Shown piece by piece: positions 10,447 through 21,213 of a DNA stretch of 64,000 bases (its first letter is position 1; every line of letters starts with the position of its first letter). The notes below the pieces were generated by a model. That model was not told where the DNA came from and made no database searches. It saw nothing but the letters and a program-made list of their open reading frames with translations. The position numbers were made by a program, and so were the translations under genes. Source of the DNA: Corallium rubrum (taxonomy: Eukaryota > Cnidaria > Anthozoa > Scleralcyonacea > Coralliidae); assembly GCA_964035015.1 (NCBI GenBank), contig OZ036002.1, positions 13,758,199 through 13,822,198 on the forward strand. Direction: 5' to 3'.

Positions 10447-12180
10447 ATTAGCCAAGATCTCGCTTTGTGAGACGGAAATCTCGGTTACTCGGGCTGTTTT
10501 CCCCCCATGTAAACACGATCGACCAGCTGGCTCGTCTACCTGGGCTGGCACTAAAAGCTTCGTACACGCGACAAAATTTGTTTTTATCAGCTTTTTTCCA
10601 CATATTAACAATTCACAAGTTCTGTTTGTTCATGTACAGTTCATATTTAAAACAATGAGACTTCGTGTCCTACCAGAACTGATAAATTACGCAATTAGCA
10701 CAACAAGCAAGCCAGCTAGCCCTTCTCATGCATGTAAACGTATTAAAAATCATCTCGGCAATGCGAGCTAGCTCGGGTACCCGGGCTGACTCGCCTCCAT
10801 ATAAACACCCTTTTACACCTGACGATTTTACTTGTCAAGGGCAGAGCTTCCGGTGGTGAAGAAGTTAATGTTTATGACACGTTTTTAAAAATAAACGAGA
10901 CAATTAGGCTTCGTTTTGCAAGCCGACAGTTTCAGCCATGTGTTGGGAACTATCACGACACACCACTACTGAGATCTTGTGAAAGTTTGACGTAAAATCA
11001 AGTTTGCTTCGTTCCTTAACATTCGATTTCGCCAAAACAAAATCACAGAATTTAGGGTTGAATTCGCGAGAATTAAAGAACCGCACCATCGCCTTAAGGT
11101 AATATCAACGAAGAATGTCTGCGGTAGAAAAGGCAACAGACCCTGTGGAAGAAGGCTCACGTAGGAACAGACAACTACGACCAGACAAGACTTTGCTAGC
11201 TTTATTTTGCGTAAAATTGCTTTTTGTTGTGTGTTTTCAGTATTTGAGGAGCTTCCCACGGCCGTTTCTTCTGCTCCAGCTAGAAATATTTTTACGTAAA
11301 TAGCGAATAGAACTATTAGGTTCCCAAATACTAGCAGTCCCAGTAAAAAGTATCCAATTTTTGTGTGGAGCATGATAATGATCGTCGCAATTACGAAACT
11401 GAACCAAAGAAAGACTATGACTTTTAACACTCTGGATTTGTTTACGTTGGTTCTGTGAAACAAAGGATAAACGATGCCCAAAAATCGTTCCACGTTCAGC
11501 ACAAATAAGATTGTAAAAGACATTCCGCCAAAAACCAAAATCAAATATATTTGTATTTGCCCTACTAGAAACGGCGTTTTGAGTTGTAGTATTTCTCTCA
11601 TTAGTAGTACCGCAAGGAATGGCTGGCAAACCACACCCACTCCAAGATCACTTATGGACAGAAGCATAATAAGAAAATAACACGTTTTCTTTCGTAGCTG
11701 ACTCGATCTCCAAAAAGCAAGCACTGTTATGGCGTTAAGAATTATTGTCGAACATATAGTAAGAACGTTGAACCCAAAGCAGACGACATGAGCGCTGTAA
11801 TAACCTCCTGGAAGCCAATGCATGATTCAGAAACTTAATGATAGCATTAACAGAATATTCACTTGACTTGCCTTTCAAACGGTTTAAAATGCATATGACA
11901 CGAAAATTAAGTTGTTCTTATTTGAAAGAACACTTAAAATGACAAACGAATATCTTCTGCAGTTTTTTTGTTTAATTGCCTCGTATTTGAGATATTTCTG
12001 TTTGTTTGTTTGATATGTAAATGTAACATCTTGTTACTTACATATGCATCATGAGTTATTGGAGAAGGTTATGTATCTTTGCTATTTTTCAATCGAAATC
12101 ACTTGAAATTCTACATGTTTGGGACTGTGGAAGAAACACAGGCACATGTTTACTAGGAATTAAGTTTGGTTTGATGATAG
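10447..12180. repeat. Left arm of large inverted repeat containing GPCR A
   Basis: Reads as the reverse complement of 12380-14413, apart from insertions in the right arm. The arm contains the GPCR A gene, its flanks and half of a foldback element. The outer boundary is marked by GATCTCGCTTTGTGAGAC at the left and its complement near 14388-14405. Confidence 0.85.
10966..11823 (-). CDS. Class A G-protein-coupled receptor, copy A
   Basis: An intronless frame of 285 residues from ATG to stop. Seven hydrophobic segments are visible: TM1 about 12-38, TM2 47-72, TM3 92-112, TM4 133-151, TM5 157-181, TM6 209-232 and TM7 245-264. Family marks include Asn30 in TM1, the TM2 signature LSISDLGVGVVCQP with Asp59, and an ERF triplet (112-114) where most class A receptors have DRY. 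Lys/Arg-rich sequence lies before TM6, and N-S-V-I-L-F-W stands where NPxxY is expected. The N-terminus is very short and the third loop small, as in many cnidarian orphan receptors. The ligand is unknown. Unlike copies B and C, it has Tyr instead of Cys near the start of TM3, which would remove the usual disulfide partner. The start ATG is conserved in all paralogues. Confidence 0.85.
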   Translation of the reverse strand: MHWLPGGYYSAHVVCFGFNVLTICSTIILNAITVLAFWRSSQLRKKTCYFLIMLLSISDLGVGVVCQPFLAVLLMREILQLKTPFLVGQIQIYLILVFGGMSFTILFVLNVERFLGIVYPLFHRTNVNKSRVLKVIVFLWFSFVIATIIIMLHTKIGYFLLGLLVFGNLIVLFAIYVKIFLAGAEETAVGSSSNTENTQQKAILRKIKLAKSCLVVVVCSYVSLLPQGLLPFLPQTFFVDITLRRWCGSLILANSTLNSVILFWRNRMLRNEANLILRQTFTRSQ

Positions 12181-12640
12181 CATATATATATATATACGGG
12201 GTTCGAAATAGCTGCGGCAGTTTTAGGACCTTGCCGACGATTATTTTGCCTACATGTAACGTAACTTTGCTCCTTGGGAAACAGCCGGCAAAAAATTTTA
12301 CCTACAAAAAACAGCCTACAAAATTAGGCATATTTTCTGAACGTTATTTCGAACCCTTATATATATATATACAAGAATGAAACATGTGCCTGTGTTTCTT
12401 CCACAGCCCCAGACATGTAGAATTTCAAGTTATTTCGATTGATAAATAGCAAAGATACATAACCTTCTGCAATAACTCATTATGCATAGTCACAAGATGA
12501 TACATTTACATATCAAACAAACAGAAATATCTCAAATACGAGGCAATTAAACAAAAAACTGCAAAAGATATTCGTTTGTTCATTTTAAGTGTTCTTTCAA
12601 ATAAGAATAACTTAATTTTCGTGTCATATGCACTTTAAAC
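11886..12640. mobile_element. Foldback element at the centre of the GPCR palindrome
   Basis: The outer ends (TTTAAAATGCATATGACAC and complement) and both arms match the element at 19484-20625 and, less closely, those at 52395 and 63794. Each arm contains a short TTTG tract of two or three units. The loop carries a further insertion at 12198-12356. It is non-coding. Confidence 0.75.
12198..12356. mobile_element. Small element with GGGTTCGAAAT ends
   Basis: The ends GGGTTCGAAAT and ATTTCGAACCC are inverted, and TATATA lies on both sides, consistent with insertion in a TA-rich site. The inside has no coding capacity. Confidence 0.6.
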
Positions 12641-12665
12641 CGTTTGAAAGGCAAGTCAAGTGAAT

Positions 12666-13029
12666 GGGGAGCACGGGTGGCGTGTGCTGTTAGCGCGCTG
12701 CCTCTCACCAAGAAGTTAAGCCCGGTTAGACGGGGTTAGTACTTGGATGGGTGACCGCTTGGGAATGACCCCGTTGTCGGGCTTGGACTCATGTGAGTAG
12801 AGTTGTAGTTGATCTTTCCTGTCCTTCGAGGGTTTTTCGCCGGGTTCTCCGGTTTTCCTCCCTCCATAAAATCAACACCTAACATCTTAGCTGTGATCCG
12901 TGGTCTGAACTGTGTCGTTGGCGGCTGCTTGAAGCGCCTTTGATATGCCTCGACACGGCCACGTTGATCTGCGTCCTTCGCAATTCAGCCAATGGCTGCA
13001 AGTAAGGATGATTAGCCACCCAGTCCTTT
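12666..13029 (+). mobile_element. SINE with tRNA-like head and 5S rRNA-derived part
   Basis: The head resembles a tRNA A-box region (GTTAGCGCGCTGCCTCTCACC). It is followed by a 5S-like internal promoter: AAGTTAAGC, then GGTTAGTACTTGGATGGGTG and ACCGCTTGGGAA. The insertion limits are exact because the paralogous place in GPCR copies A and C lacks it: flanking GTGAAT and ATTCTG are adjacent there. No target duplication is evident. Related minus-strand copies are at 14604 and 20715. Confidence 0.8.
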
Positions 13030-13060
13030 ATTCTGCTAATGGTATCGTTAAGTTTCTGAA

Positions 13061-13929
13061 ATGATGTATTGGCTTCCAGGACGTTATTACAGCGCTCATG
13101 TCGTCTGCTTTGGGTTCAGCGTTCTTATTATATGTTCGACAATAATTCTTAACGCCATAACAGTGCTTGCTTTTTGGAGATGGAGTCAGCTACGAAAGAA
13201 AACGTGTTATTTTCTTACTCTGCTTCTATCCTTAAGTGATCTTGGAGTGGGTATGGTTTGCCAGCCATTCCTTGCGGTACTACTAATGAGAGAAATACTA
13301 CAACTCGAAATACCGCTTACCGAAATACCGGAAATACAATTATGTTTGATGGCGGTTTTTGGCGGAATGTCTTATTCAATCTTATTTGTGCTGAACGTGG
13401 AACGATTTTTGGGCATCGTTTATCCTTTGTTTCATAGAACCAACGTAAACAAATCCAGAGTGTTGAAAGTCATAGTCTTTCTTTGTTTCGGTTTCGTAAT
13501 TCTGACGATTATCATGATGCTCCACACAAAAAGTGGATACTCATTTCTGGGACTGGTAGTGTTTGGGAACCTAATAGTACTATTCGCTATTTACGTAAAA
13601 ATATTTCTAGCTGGAGCAGAAGCAACGGCCGTGGGAAGCTCCTCAAATACTGAAAACACACAACAAAAAGCAATTTTACGCAAAATAAAGCTAGCAAAGT
13701 CTTGTCTGGTCGTAGTTGTCTGTTCCTACGTGTGCCTTATTCCACAGGATCTGTTTCTGTTTTCTTTTCTACCACAGACATTTCTCGTTGATGTTATCTT
13801 AAGGCGATGGTGCGGTTCTTTAGTTCCACGAATTCAACCCTAAATTCTGTGATTTTGTTTTGGCGAAATCGAATGTTAAGGAACGAAGCAAACTTGATTT
13901 TACGTCAAACTTTCACAAGATCTCAGTAG
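13061..13929 (+). pseudogene. Class A GPCR, copy B, frameshifted in TM7
   Basis: An open frame of 260 residues (13061-13843) matches copies A and C through TM6. A missing base near 13829 then changes frame just before TM7, and translation ends early at RIQP. The lost TM7 and tail can still be seen in another frame up to the ancestral stop at 13927-13929. It also has a short in-frame expansion (T-E-I-P-E) before TM3 relative to A. TM2, the ERF triplet and the TM3 Cys are kept. The damage is confined to one site, so it may have died recently. A sequencing error should be excluded. Confidence 0.8.
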
Positions 13930-14423
13930 TGGTGTGTCGTGATTGTTCCCAACACATGGCTGAAACTGTCGGCTTGCAAAACGAAGCCTAATTGTCTCGT
14001 TTATTTTTTAAAACGTGCCAAAAACATTAACTCCTTGACCACCGGAAGCTCTGCCCGTAACAAGTAAAATCGTCAGGTGTTATAGGGGGTGTTTATAAGG
14101 AGGCGAGTCAGCCCGGGTAGCCGAGCTAGCTCGCTTTGCGGTGAATTTTTAATATGTTTACATGCATGACAAGGGCTAGCTGGCTTGCTTGTTGTCCTAA
14201 TTGCGTAATTTATCAGTTCTGGTAGGACACAAAGTCTCATTGTTTTAAATATGAACTGTACATGAGCAAGCAGAACTTGAGAATTGTTAAGATGTCGAAA
14301 AAAGGTAACAAAAACAAATTTTCTCGCATGTACGAAGCTTGTAGTGCCAGCCCGGGTAGACGAGCCAGTCGGTCGATCGCGTTCGGTCTCACAAAGCGAG
14401 ATCTCGGCTAATGGACAACATTG

Positions 14424-14424
<1 letters not shown>

Positions 14425-14487
<63 letters not shown>
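14425..14487. repeat. (AT)n microsatellite
   Basis: About 31 AT units at the right end of the inverted-repeat arm, followed by the end of a foldback element (GTGTCATGTGGGCACTT). Confidence 0.95.
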
Positions 14488-14491
<4 letters not shown>

Positions 14492-14968
14492 ATATAAATT
14501 GTGTCATGTGGGCACTTCGAAAAAGTAAAGTAAAACGACTCTATTTATTGAGGGTATAACATATGACAGTATTTAGATACAGATAAGCTAATGACCCTCA
14601 CGCGCCCTTGATGGAACTATAGTTTGCAGGTTTAAATGGGGAACACTATGGTGTTGTCCGTTGATTTTACGGATGGGGGGAAAACCAGAGAACCCCTTGA
14701 AAAACCCCTCGAGGCACAGGAGAAAATCAACAGCTCCACTCACATGAAGCCAAGGTGATCACCTATTCGAGTACTAACCTCATTGAACCATGCTTAACTT
14801 CAGCTGTAAGAGGCAGTGCGCTAACAGCTTGTGCCATCCTTGTTTCCCTAAAAGCAATTAAGAAATTAAAACAGATCGACTAAAACATATAAGCTTTTAT
14901 CTTTCTCATGCATACACAATCTGCCTTATAATATGATCAAGTCGGTTTTCTTTGATGTACCGCGGTTT
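14488..14968 (-). mobile_element. Minus-strand 5S/tRNA-type SINE and flank
   Basis: The core at about 14604-14865 is the reverse complement of the SINE family at 12666. It carries degenerate 5S-like boxes (GGTTAGTACTCGAATAGGTG on the minus strand) and a head close to GTTAGCGCACTGCCTCT. The same copy is in the same place in the second block (20715-20960), so it predates the duplication. Confidence 0.7.
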
Positions 14969-15025
14969 ATTTAACAATTAGACAACGAGCCCGAGTTTTC
15001 TATGAGCGAATAGTCAACGAGGCGA

Positions 15026-15064
<39 letters not shown>

Positions 15065-15745
15065 TGTCTAATTGTTTTAGTATAAATTTACCAGCAAAAT
15101 TCTCGACCATAACATATTCTTTGAGGCTCCTTTAAGACATTTTTTTAACTGCCAACAACAAACGTTCAACAGTCATTTCGGACATCTCCTTTCCCGTACA
15201 GTAACTGATGGAAAAGTAAAGTTTTCGTGCATAATTTAGCATGGATTTTCATGTACAATATTGAAACAATATATATCCACTCATTTGATTTGTAAAAGTG
15301 ACAAAAAGTTGAAAGAAACATTCAATTTAGCATATAGTTTACATCACGAAATCTTGTCAACAGCAAGCGTAATTTTGAAATGTGTTCGTTTTAAACGAAC
15401 ACATATAAACAATTTAACTCTCTTACCATTAATAATTTCCATTCTAACCATTTTGTAGCCGGTTTTTTTCTTCTGTAGAACGTATTGCTTCGCCTAAATG
15501 TTCAATTTCTTCTTTCATTTGCATACCCCGTTATAATTTCGGCGCCATTGTTGCTTAACAGAACAACCGCTGGCTCTAATGATCATTGTTCGTGCTATAC
15601 TACGCATTTTGTCATTGGTCATTTTTTTTAAAAGAATGACTTTCATTGGTTTATCCCAGAGGTTTATATCACCAATTATAAACTCCTGCAACAGCCAATG
15701 AAATTCGAGGATTTGCATTATAAACTTGTAAATTTATACTAAATC
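14969..15745. mobile_element. Element with palindromic head, inserted in one block copy only
   Basis: The head (14972-15078) is a hairpin made of AACAATTAGACAACGAG and its complement. The rest is about 660 bp of non-coding sequence. A close copy is at 23640-24410. The paralogous place in the second block (about 21080) joins the two flanks directly, so this is a later insertion. Confidence 0.75.
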
Positions 15746-16384
15746 CAGGTTATAAACCTCCCAACCTTATATAAACCTCGCAATAACGCTAATAAACTTC
15801 GGGTGAGGTTCTTAACATTTGAAAGGAAAGTCAGTTGAATATTACTGATGCTGCTGTTAGGTTTCTGAAATCATGCATTGGCTTCCAGGAGGTTATTACA
15901 ACGTCATTATATGTTCGTCAACAATTCGTAACGCCATAACAGCGCATGCTTGCTCTTGTGAGCCATGAATAAAAGTTATTGTTTGTTTTAAAAAATTATA
16001 AATACTTTTAGTCATAATATAAATGTAATGTGCATGCAGTTTCATAATTTTTCTTGCCAACAAAAAATTTTCATTCGCATGCATGTGAGCATGTAAATTA
16101 TTTTCTTGCTATTTTTCTTATTTATCAATAAAAATAATCTTACAACAATTTGGTTAATTTTCTCAAAATAAGAAAATTTCGTTCTTGTTTCAAGAAATAT
16201 TTTCTTGCTAAGAAAAATTTCTTGTCATTCTCTCAACTAAAAAATTTCTTATTTCAAGAAATCAAAATGTTGAAATAAGTTTATTTTTTCCTGCATAAAT
16301 TAAATTTTTGAGGTTTAAGTTTGAGATCTATTTACAATGATCAAATTCCGAAAATTTGATGAACATAGGACAAATATGTTCATC
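15746..16384. other. Junction of the two block copies
   Basis: Contains repeated TATAAACCTC motifs and a receptor fragment (15873-15965). From about 16025 it contains the second copy of the TTTCTTG/CAAGAAA dyad repeat. This is where the first duplicated block ends and the second begins. Confidence 0.6.
15873..15965 (+). pseudogene. GPCR N-terminal fragment
   Basis: Begins with the same ATG and first nine codons as the intact receptors. It then lacks about a dozen codons of TM1, keeps the ...NAIT segment, and stops after about 30 codons. It is a dead fragment. Confidence 0.75.
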
Positions 16385-16983
16385 AAGAAGGTCTGCAGCG
16401 GTCAGTAGACGATCTCAACAACAGCACACACGAGGGAAGCGTTTTAACCCGTGATATAAAGTGCCATAAAGAAATAAGAACAAGGATTGCAATAGGAAAA
16501 GCAGCCTTTGCAGAGAACAGACTTCTCCTAACACGAGGATTAAATAGAGAATTGAAAAAGAGAATTATCAAAACGTTAATCTGGAGCGTAGTCTTGTATA
16601 GAACATGGACAATGAGAAAACAAGATAGAAAAAGGCTTGAAGCATTTGAAATGTGTATTTGGAGGCGTATGGAAAAGATCATCTGGAAAGATAGTCACAA
16701 ACGATGAAGTGCTAAGAAGAGTAAATGAAAAGAGACAGTTAATGAATACAATTTCAAAAAGATAAAAGCAATGGATAGGACATATTTACTGAAAGAGGTT
16801 TTAGCAGGAAAGATGAAAGGAAGCAGACCACGAGGAAGAATGAGGACAACAGTGCTGCAAGAAATAAGGAAAGGAATGAAATATGTAGAACTGAAACGGA
16901 AAGCTGAAGATCGAGAAGAATGGGACGCTTTTACATATGGACCTGCCTGAAGGCAGAACACAAGAAGAAGAAGAAGAAGAAGA
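16385..16983 (+). mobile_element. LINE 3' end, copy 2
   Basis: Matches 8545-9228, with a deletion of roughly 150 bp near the start and several frameshifts. It ends GGCAGAACACAAGAAG followed by only about five AAG units. The 3' flank (ACAAAGCAGAGCGCCCCG) is the same as after the giant tract at 9856, so the two are paralogous. Confidence 0.8.
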
Positions 16984-18564
16984 GGACAAATATTGAACAA
17001 AGCAGAGCGCCCCGTATCCAGTAAAATGTCGGTTTTAGAAAATTGAGTTTAAAGTTTTGAAACAACTTTCTAAGATAAACAAATTATATATTAAGAAACA
17101 AATAAACCCAAACAGTACTGACCTACAGCCGGTCTTTAGCTTACTTATAACTTTATGTATATATGTATCAGATTACATACAGTCAAGGAAAATTTCCTCC
17201 ACTAATTGGGAACACCTGGTGGATTGCTGTAATTGTCAACCAAAATTATCAAAAACAGTTCTGTCTTGAATATATTCGCCTTTTCTGTTAATTTGAAGCA
17301 GTAATTTTTCAGAAGAAGCTTTCTCTTGGTTTCGCCAATTTGGCAAATTCAGCCGCTATCGTGGATTTGCCCGCTTGAGCCGCCATTTTGGAGCTCAAAA
17401 GCGGTCACACTATCGAGACCGTGATCTCGTTGTGAGTCAGCGATCTATACATCCTATATGGTTGCTATAGTAGGCTAGTTTGTTGCGAGAGTTAGCTAAA
17501 CTTTAAAGAATTTTAATAATTAAATATAAGTAATGGCATGGTTTCGAGTGGAATTTGGGGAAAAAACGCACGAACGAGTTTTTCAAAGACTATAATTAGA
17601 CTGTATTCACATGAGTCCTGTATAAAAAATAAACGGTAAAATGTGGTTACGTTCACACGAATCCGTCATAATTTAACGACGCTTTGAAGGCGTTCACACG
17701 ACTCTGGAACCATCTGGTGTACATCCAGCATTTTAGTGCTGTGCATTAGCCGAGAATGCCCGAGATCTCGCTTTGTGAGACCGAGATCTCGGTTACTCGG
17801 GCTGTCCCCCCCCCCCCGTCCCCCCCCCCCCCCCCCATATAAACACGATCGACCGGCTGGCTGGTCTACCCGGGCTGGCACTAAAAGCTTCGTACACGCG
17901 ACAAAATTTGTTTTTATTAGCTTTTTTCCACATATTAACAATTCTCAAGTTCTGCTTGTTCATGTACAGTTCATATTTACTGCAAGCACCGCGTATAATG
18001 TTCGAAGCACCGCGTATAATGTACCAGTGAGACTTCGTGTCCTACCAGAACTGATAAATTACGCAATTAGCACAACAAGCAAGCCAGCCAGCTCTTCTCA
18101 TGCATGTAAACATATTAGAAATCATATCGGCAAAGAAAGCTCAATGGCAGAGCTTCCGGTGGCCAAACTTTAAAGAATTTTAATAATTAAATATAAGTAA
18201 TGGCATGGTTTCGAGTGGAATTTGGGGAAAAAACGCACGAACGAGTTTTTCAAAGACTATAATTAGACTGTATTCACATGGGTCCTGTATAGAAAATAAA
18301 CGGTAAAATGTGGTTACGTTCACACGAATCCGTCATAATTTAACGACGCTTTGAAGTTGTTCACACGACTCTGGAACCTTCTGGTATACATCCAGTATTT
18401 CAGTGCTGTGCATTAGCCGGAGGCAAAGAAAGCTCAATGGCAGAGCTTCCGGTGGTGAAGGAGTTAATGTTTTTGACACGTTTCTAAAAATAAACGAGAC
18501 AATTAGGCTTCGTTTTGCAAGCCGACAGTTTCAGCCATGTGTTGGGAACTATCACGACACACCA
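16984..18564. other. Duplicated-block flank with internal tandem copy
   Basis: Corresponds to 9857-10965 of the first block. A segment of about 250 bp occurs twice (17500-17745 and 18168-18415). Two poly-C runs lie at about 17805-17836. No gene is seen. Confidence 0.65.
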
Positions 18565-19422
18565 CTACTGAGATCTTGTGAAAGTTTGACGTAAAATCAA
18601 GTTTGCTTCGTTCCTTAACATTCGATTTCGCCAAAACAAAATCACAGAATTTAGGGTTGAATTCGTAAGCATTAAAGACGTGCACCAACGCGATAATGTA
18701 ATATAAACGAAAAATGTCTGCGGTAGAAAAGGCAACAGAGCCTGTGGAAGAACGCTCACGTAGGAACAGGCAACTACGACCAGACAAGACTTTGCTAGCT
18801 TTATTTTTCGTGAAATTGCTTTTTGTTGTGCGTTTTCAGTATTTGGGGAGCTTCTCACGGCCGTTGCTTCTGCTCCAGCTAGAAATATTTTTACGTAAAT
18901 AGCGAATAGAACTATTAGGTTCCCAAATACTAGCAGTCCCAGTAAAAAGTATCCAATTTTTGTGTGGAGCATGATAATGATCGTCGCAATTACGAAACTG
19001 AACCAAAGAAAGACTATGACTTTTAACACTCTGGATTTGTTTACGTTGGTTCTGTGAAACAAAGGATAAACGATCCCCAAAAATCGTTCCACGTTCAGCA
19101 CAAATAGGATTGAATAAGACATTCCGCCAAAAACCGCCAGCAAACATGTGTGTATTTGCCATACTAGATGCGGCATTTCGAGTTGTAGTATTTCTCTCAT
19201 TAGTAGTACCGTAAAGAATGGCTGGCAAACCACACCCACTCCAAGATCACTTAAGGACAGAAGCATAATAAGAAAATAACACGTTTTCTTTCGTAGCTGA
19301 CTCGATCTCCAAAAAGCAAGCACTGTTATGGCGTTAAGAATTATTGTCGAACATATAATAAGAACGTTGAACCCAAAGCAGACGACATGAGCGCTGTAAT
19401 AACCTCCTGGAAGCCAATGCAT
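18565..19422 (-). CDS. Class A G-protein-coupled receptor, copy C
   Basis: An intact intronless frame of 285 residues, collinear with copy A. It has seven membrane segments in the same positions, LSLSDLGVGVVCQP in TM2, the ERF triplet at the end of TM3 and N-S-V-I-L-F-W in TM7. Unlike copy A it keeps a Cys near the start of TM3. Differences from A cluster in the TM2-TM3 loop (HLVWQIHTCLL against FLVGQIQIYLI) and in TM6-TM7, the regions that usually face the ligand. The receptor is expected at the plasma membrane, and its ligand is unknown. This is probably the best candidate for a working member of the cluster. Confidence 0.87.
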   Translation of the reverse strand: MHWLPGGYYSAHVVCFGFNVLIICSTIILNAITVLAFWRSSQLRKKTCYFLIMLLSLSDLGVGVVCQPFFTVLLMREILQLEMPHLVWQIHTCLLAVFGGMSYSILFVLNVERFLGIVYPLFHRTNVNKSRVLKVIVFLWFSFVIATIIIMLHTKIGYFLLGLLVFGNLIVLFAIYVKIFLAGAEATAVRSSPNTENAQQKAISRKIKLAKSCLVVVACSYVSVLPQALLPFLPQTFFVYITLSRWCTSLMLTNSTLNSVILFWRNRMLRNEANLILRQTFTRSQ

Positions 19423-19483
19423 GATTCAGAAACTTAATGATAGCATTAGCAAAATATTTACTTGACTTGCCTTTCAAACGGTT

Positions 19484-20359
19484 TAAAGTGCATATGACAC
19501 GAAAATTAAGTTGTTCTTATTTGAAAGAACACTTAAAATGACACGAATATCTTTTGCAGTTTTTTGTTTAATTGCCTCGTATTTGAGATATTTCTGTTTG
19601 TTTGTTTGTTTGTTTGTTTGTTTGTGTTTGTTTGTTTGTTTGTTTGTTTGTTTGTTTGTTTGTTTGTTTGTTTGTTTGTTTGTTTGTTTGTTTGTTTGTT
19701 TGTTTGTTTGTTTGTTTGTTTGTTTGTTTGTTTGTTTGTTTGTTTGTTTGTTTGTTTGTTTGTTTGTTTGTTTGTTTGTTTGTTTGTTTGTTTGTTTGTT
19801 TGTTTGTTTGTTTGTTTGTTTGTTTGTTTGTTTGTTTGTTTGTTTGTTTGTTTGTTTGTTTGTTTGTTTGTTTGTTTGTTTGTTTGTTTGTTTGTTTGTT
19901 TGTTTGTTTGTTTGTTTGTTTGTTTGTTTGTTTGTTTGTTTGTTTGTTTGTTTGTTTGTTTGTTTGTTTGTTTGTTTGTTTGTTTGTTTGTTTGTTTGTT
20001 TGTTTGTTTGTTTGTTTGTTTGTTTGTTTGTTTGTTTGTTTGTTTGTTTGTTTGTTTGTTTGTTTGTTTGTTTGTTTGTTTGTTTGTTTGTTTGTTTGTT
20101 TGTTTGTTTGTTTGTTTGTTTGTTTGTTTGTTTGTTTGTTTGTTTGTTTGATATGTAAATGTAACATCTTGTGACTTACATATGCATAATGAGTTATTGG
20201 AGAAGGTTATGTATCTTTGCTATTTATCAATCGAAATTCTACATGTTTGGGGCTGTGGAAGAAACACAGGCACATGTTTCCTTCGATTGGTTCCAAGTTA
20301 CACTGATGAGCTGTAGAACAGCGAAACACGTGTTTGCAGATTGAACTATATTACTTTAT

Positions 20360-20437
<78 letters not shown>

Positions 20438-20625
20438 CGTTCCCCGCACTAAGTCATTCTTCACATGTAGATGCACATGTCTCACACCATGTGACATCTA
20501 CATATCAAACAAACTGAAATATTCCAAAAACGAAGCCATGAAACGAAAAACTTCAAAAGATGTTACTTTGACATTTTATGTGTTCTTCCAAATAAGACAA
20601 ACCTAATTTTTGTGTCATGTAGGCA
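19484..20625. mobile_element. Foldback element carrying a giant TTTG tract
   Basis: Inverted ends (AAAGTGCATATGACACGAAA and TTTTTGTGTCATGTAGGCACTT) and arms match the element at 11886-12640. The left arm holds the expanded TTTG tract and the centre holds a TA microsatellite (about 20366-20436). Confidence 0.8.
19598..20150 (+). repeat. (TTTG)n microsatellite, about 137 units
   Basis: Almost perfect tetranucleotide array with one TTTGTG interruption near 19625. The paralogous tract has about three units at 12000 and two near 12520 (complement). Open frames of repeated C-L-F-V or T-N-K-Q are translations of the array. Confidence 0.98.
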
Positions 20626-21213
20626 CTTCGAAAAAGTAAAGTAAAGTGACTCTATTTATTAAGGATATAACATATGACAGTATATAGATACTGATAAGCT
20701 AATGGCCCTCACGCGCCCTTGATGGAACTATAGTTTGTAGGGTTAAATGGGGAACACTATGGTGTTGTCCGTTGATTTTACGGATAGGGGGAAAACCAGA
20801 GAACCCCTTGAAAAAGCCCTCGAGGCACAGGAGAAAATCAACAACTCCACTCACATGAAGCCAAGGTGGTCACTATTCAAGTACTAACCTCATTCAACCG
20901 GGCTTAACTTCAGCTGTAAGAGGCAGTGCGCTAACAGCTTGTGCCATCCATGTTTCCCTAAAAGCAATTAAGAAATTAAAACAGATCGACTAAAACATAT
21001 AAAGCTTTTGTCTTTCTCATGCATACACAATCTGCCTTATAATATGATCAAGTCGGTTTTCTTTGATGTACCGCGGTTTATGTACAGGTTATAAACCTCC
21101 CAACCTTATATAAACCTCGCAATATATCGCTAATAAACTTAGGATGAGGTTCTTAACGTTTGAAAGGAAAGTCAGTTGAATATTACTAATGCTGCTGTTA
21201 GGTTTCTGAAATC
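20626..21213 (-). mobile_element. Minus-strand SINE copy and flank
   Basis: The core at 20715-20960 is the paralogue of the SINE at 14604-14865 and has the same neighbours. To its right is the uninterrupted version of the site filled by the element at 14969. Confidence 0.7.

Larger units (their letters stand above)
12380..14413. repeat. Right arm of large inverted repeat containing GPCR B
   Basis: Reverse-complement copy of 10447-12180. It differs by a 364-bp SINE insertion (12666-13029), by point changes, and by a frameshift in GPCR B. The spacer between arms is about 200 bp. Confidence 0.85.

Noticed and set aside
11115..11680. Plus- and minus-strand frames overlapping GPCR A (and likewise in copy C)
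   Set aside because: Shadows of the receptor in other frames, without independent signals.
12712..12790. Functional 5S rRNA gene
   Set aside because: Only the internal promoter region resembles 5S; the ends are SINE sequence and there is no complete 5S fold.
19511..20174. Open frames of repeated C-L-F-V and T-N-K-Q
   Set aside because: Pure TTTG repeat without any unique protein segment.
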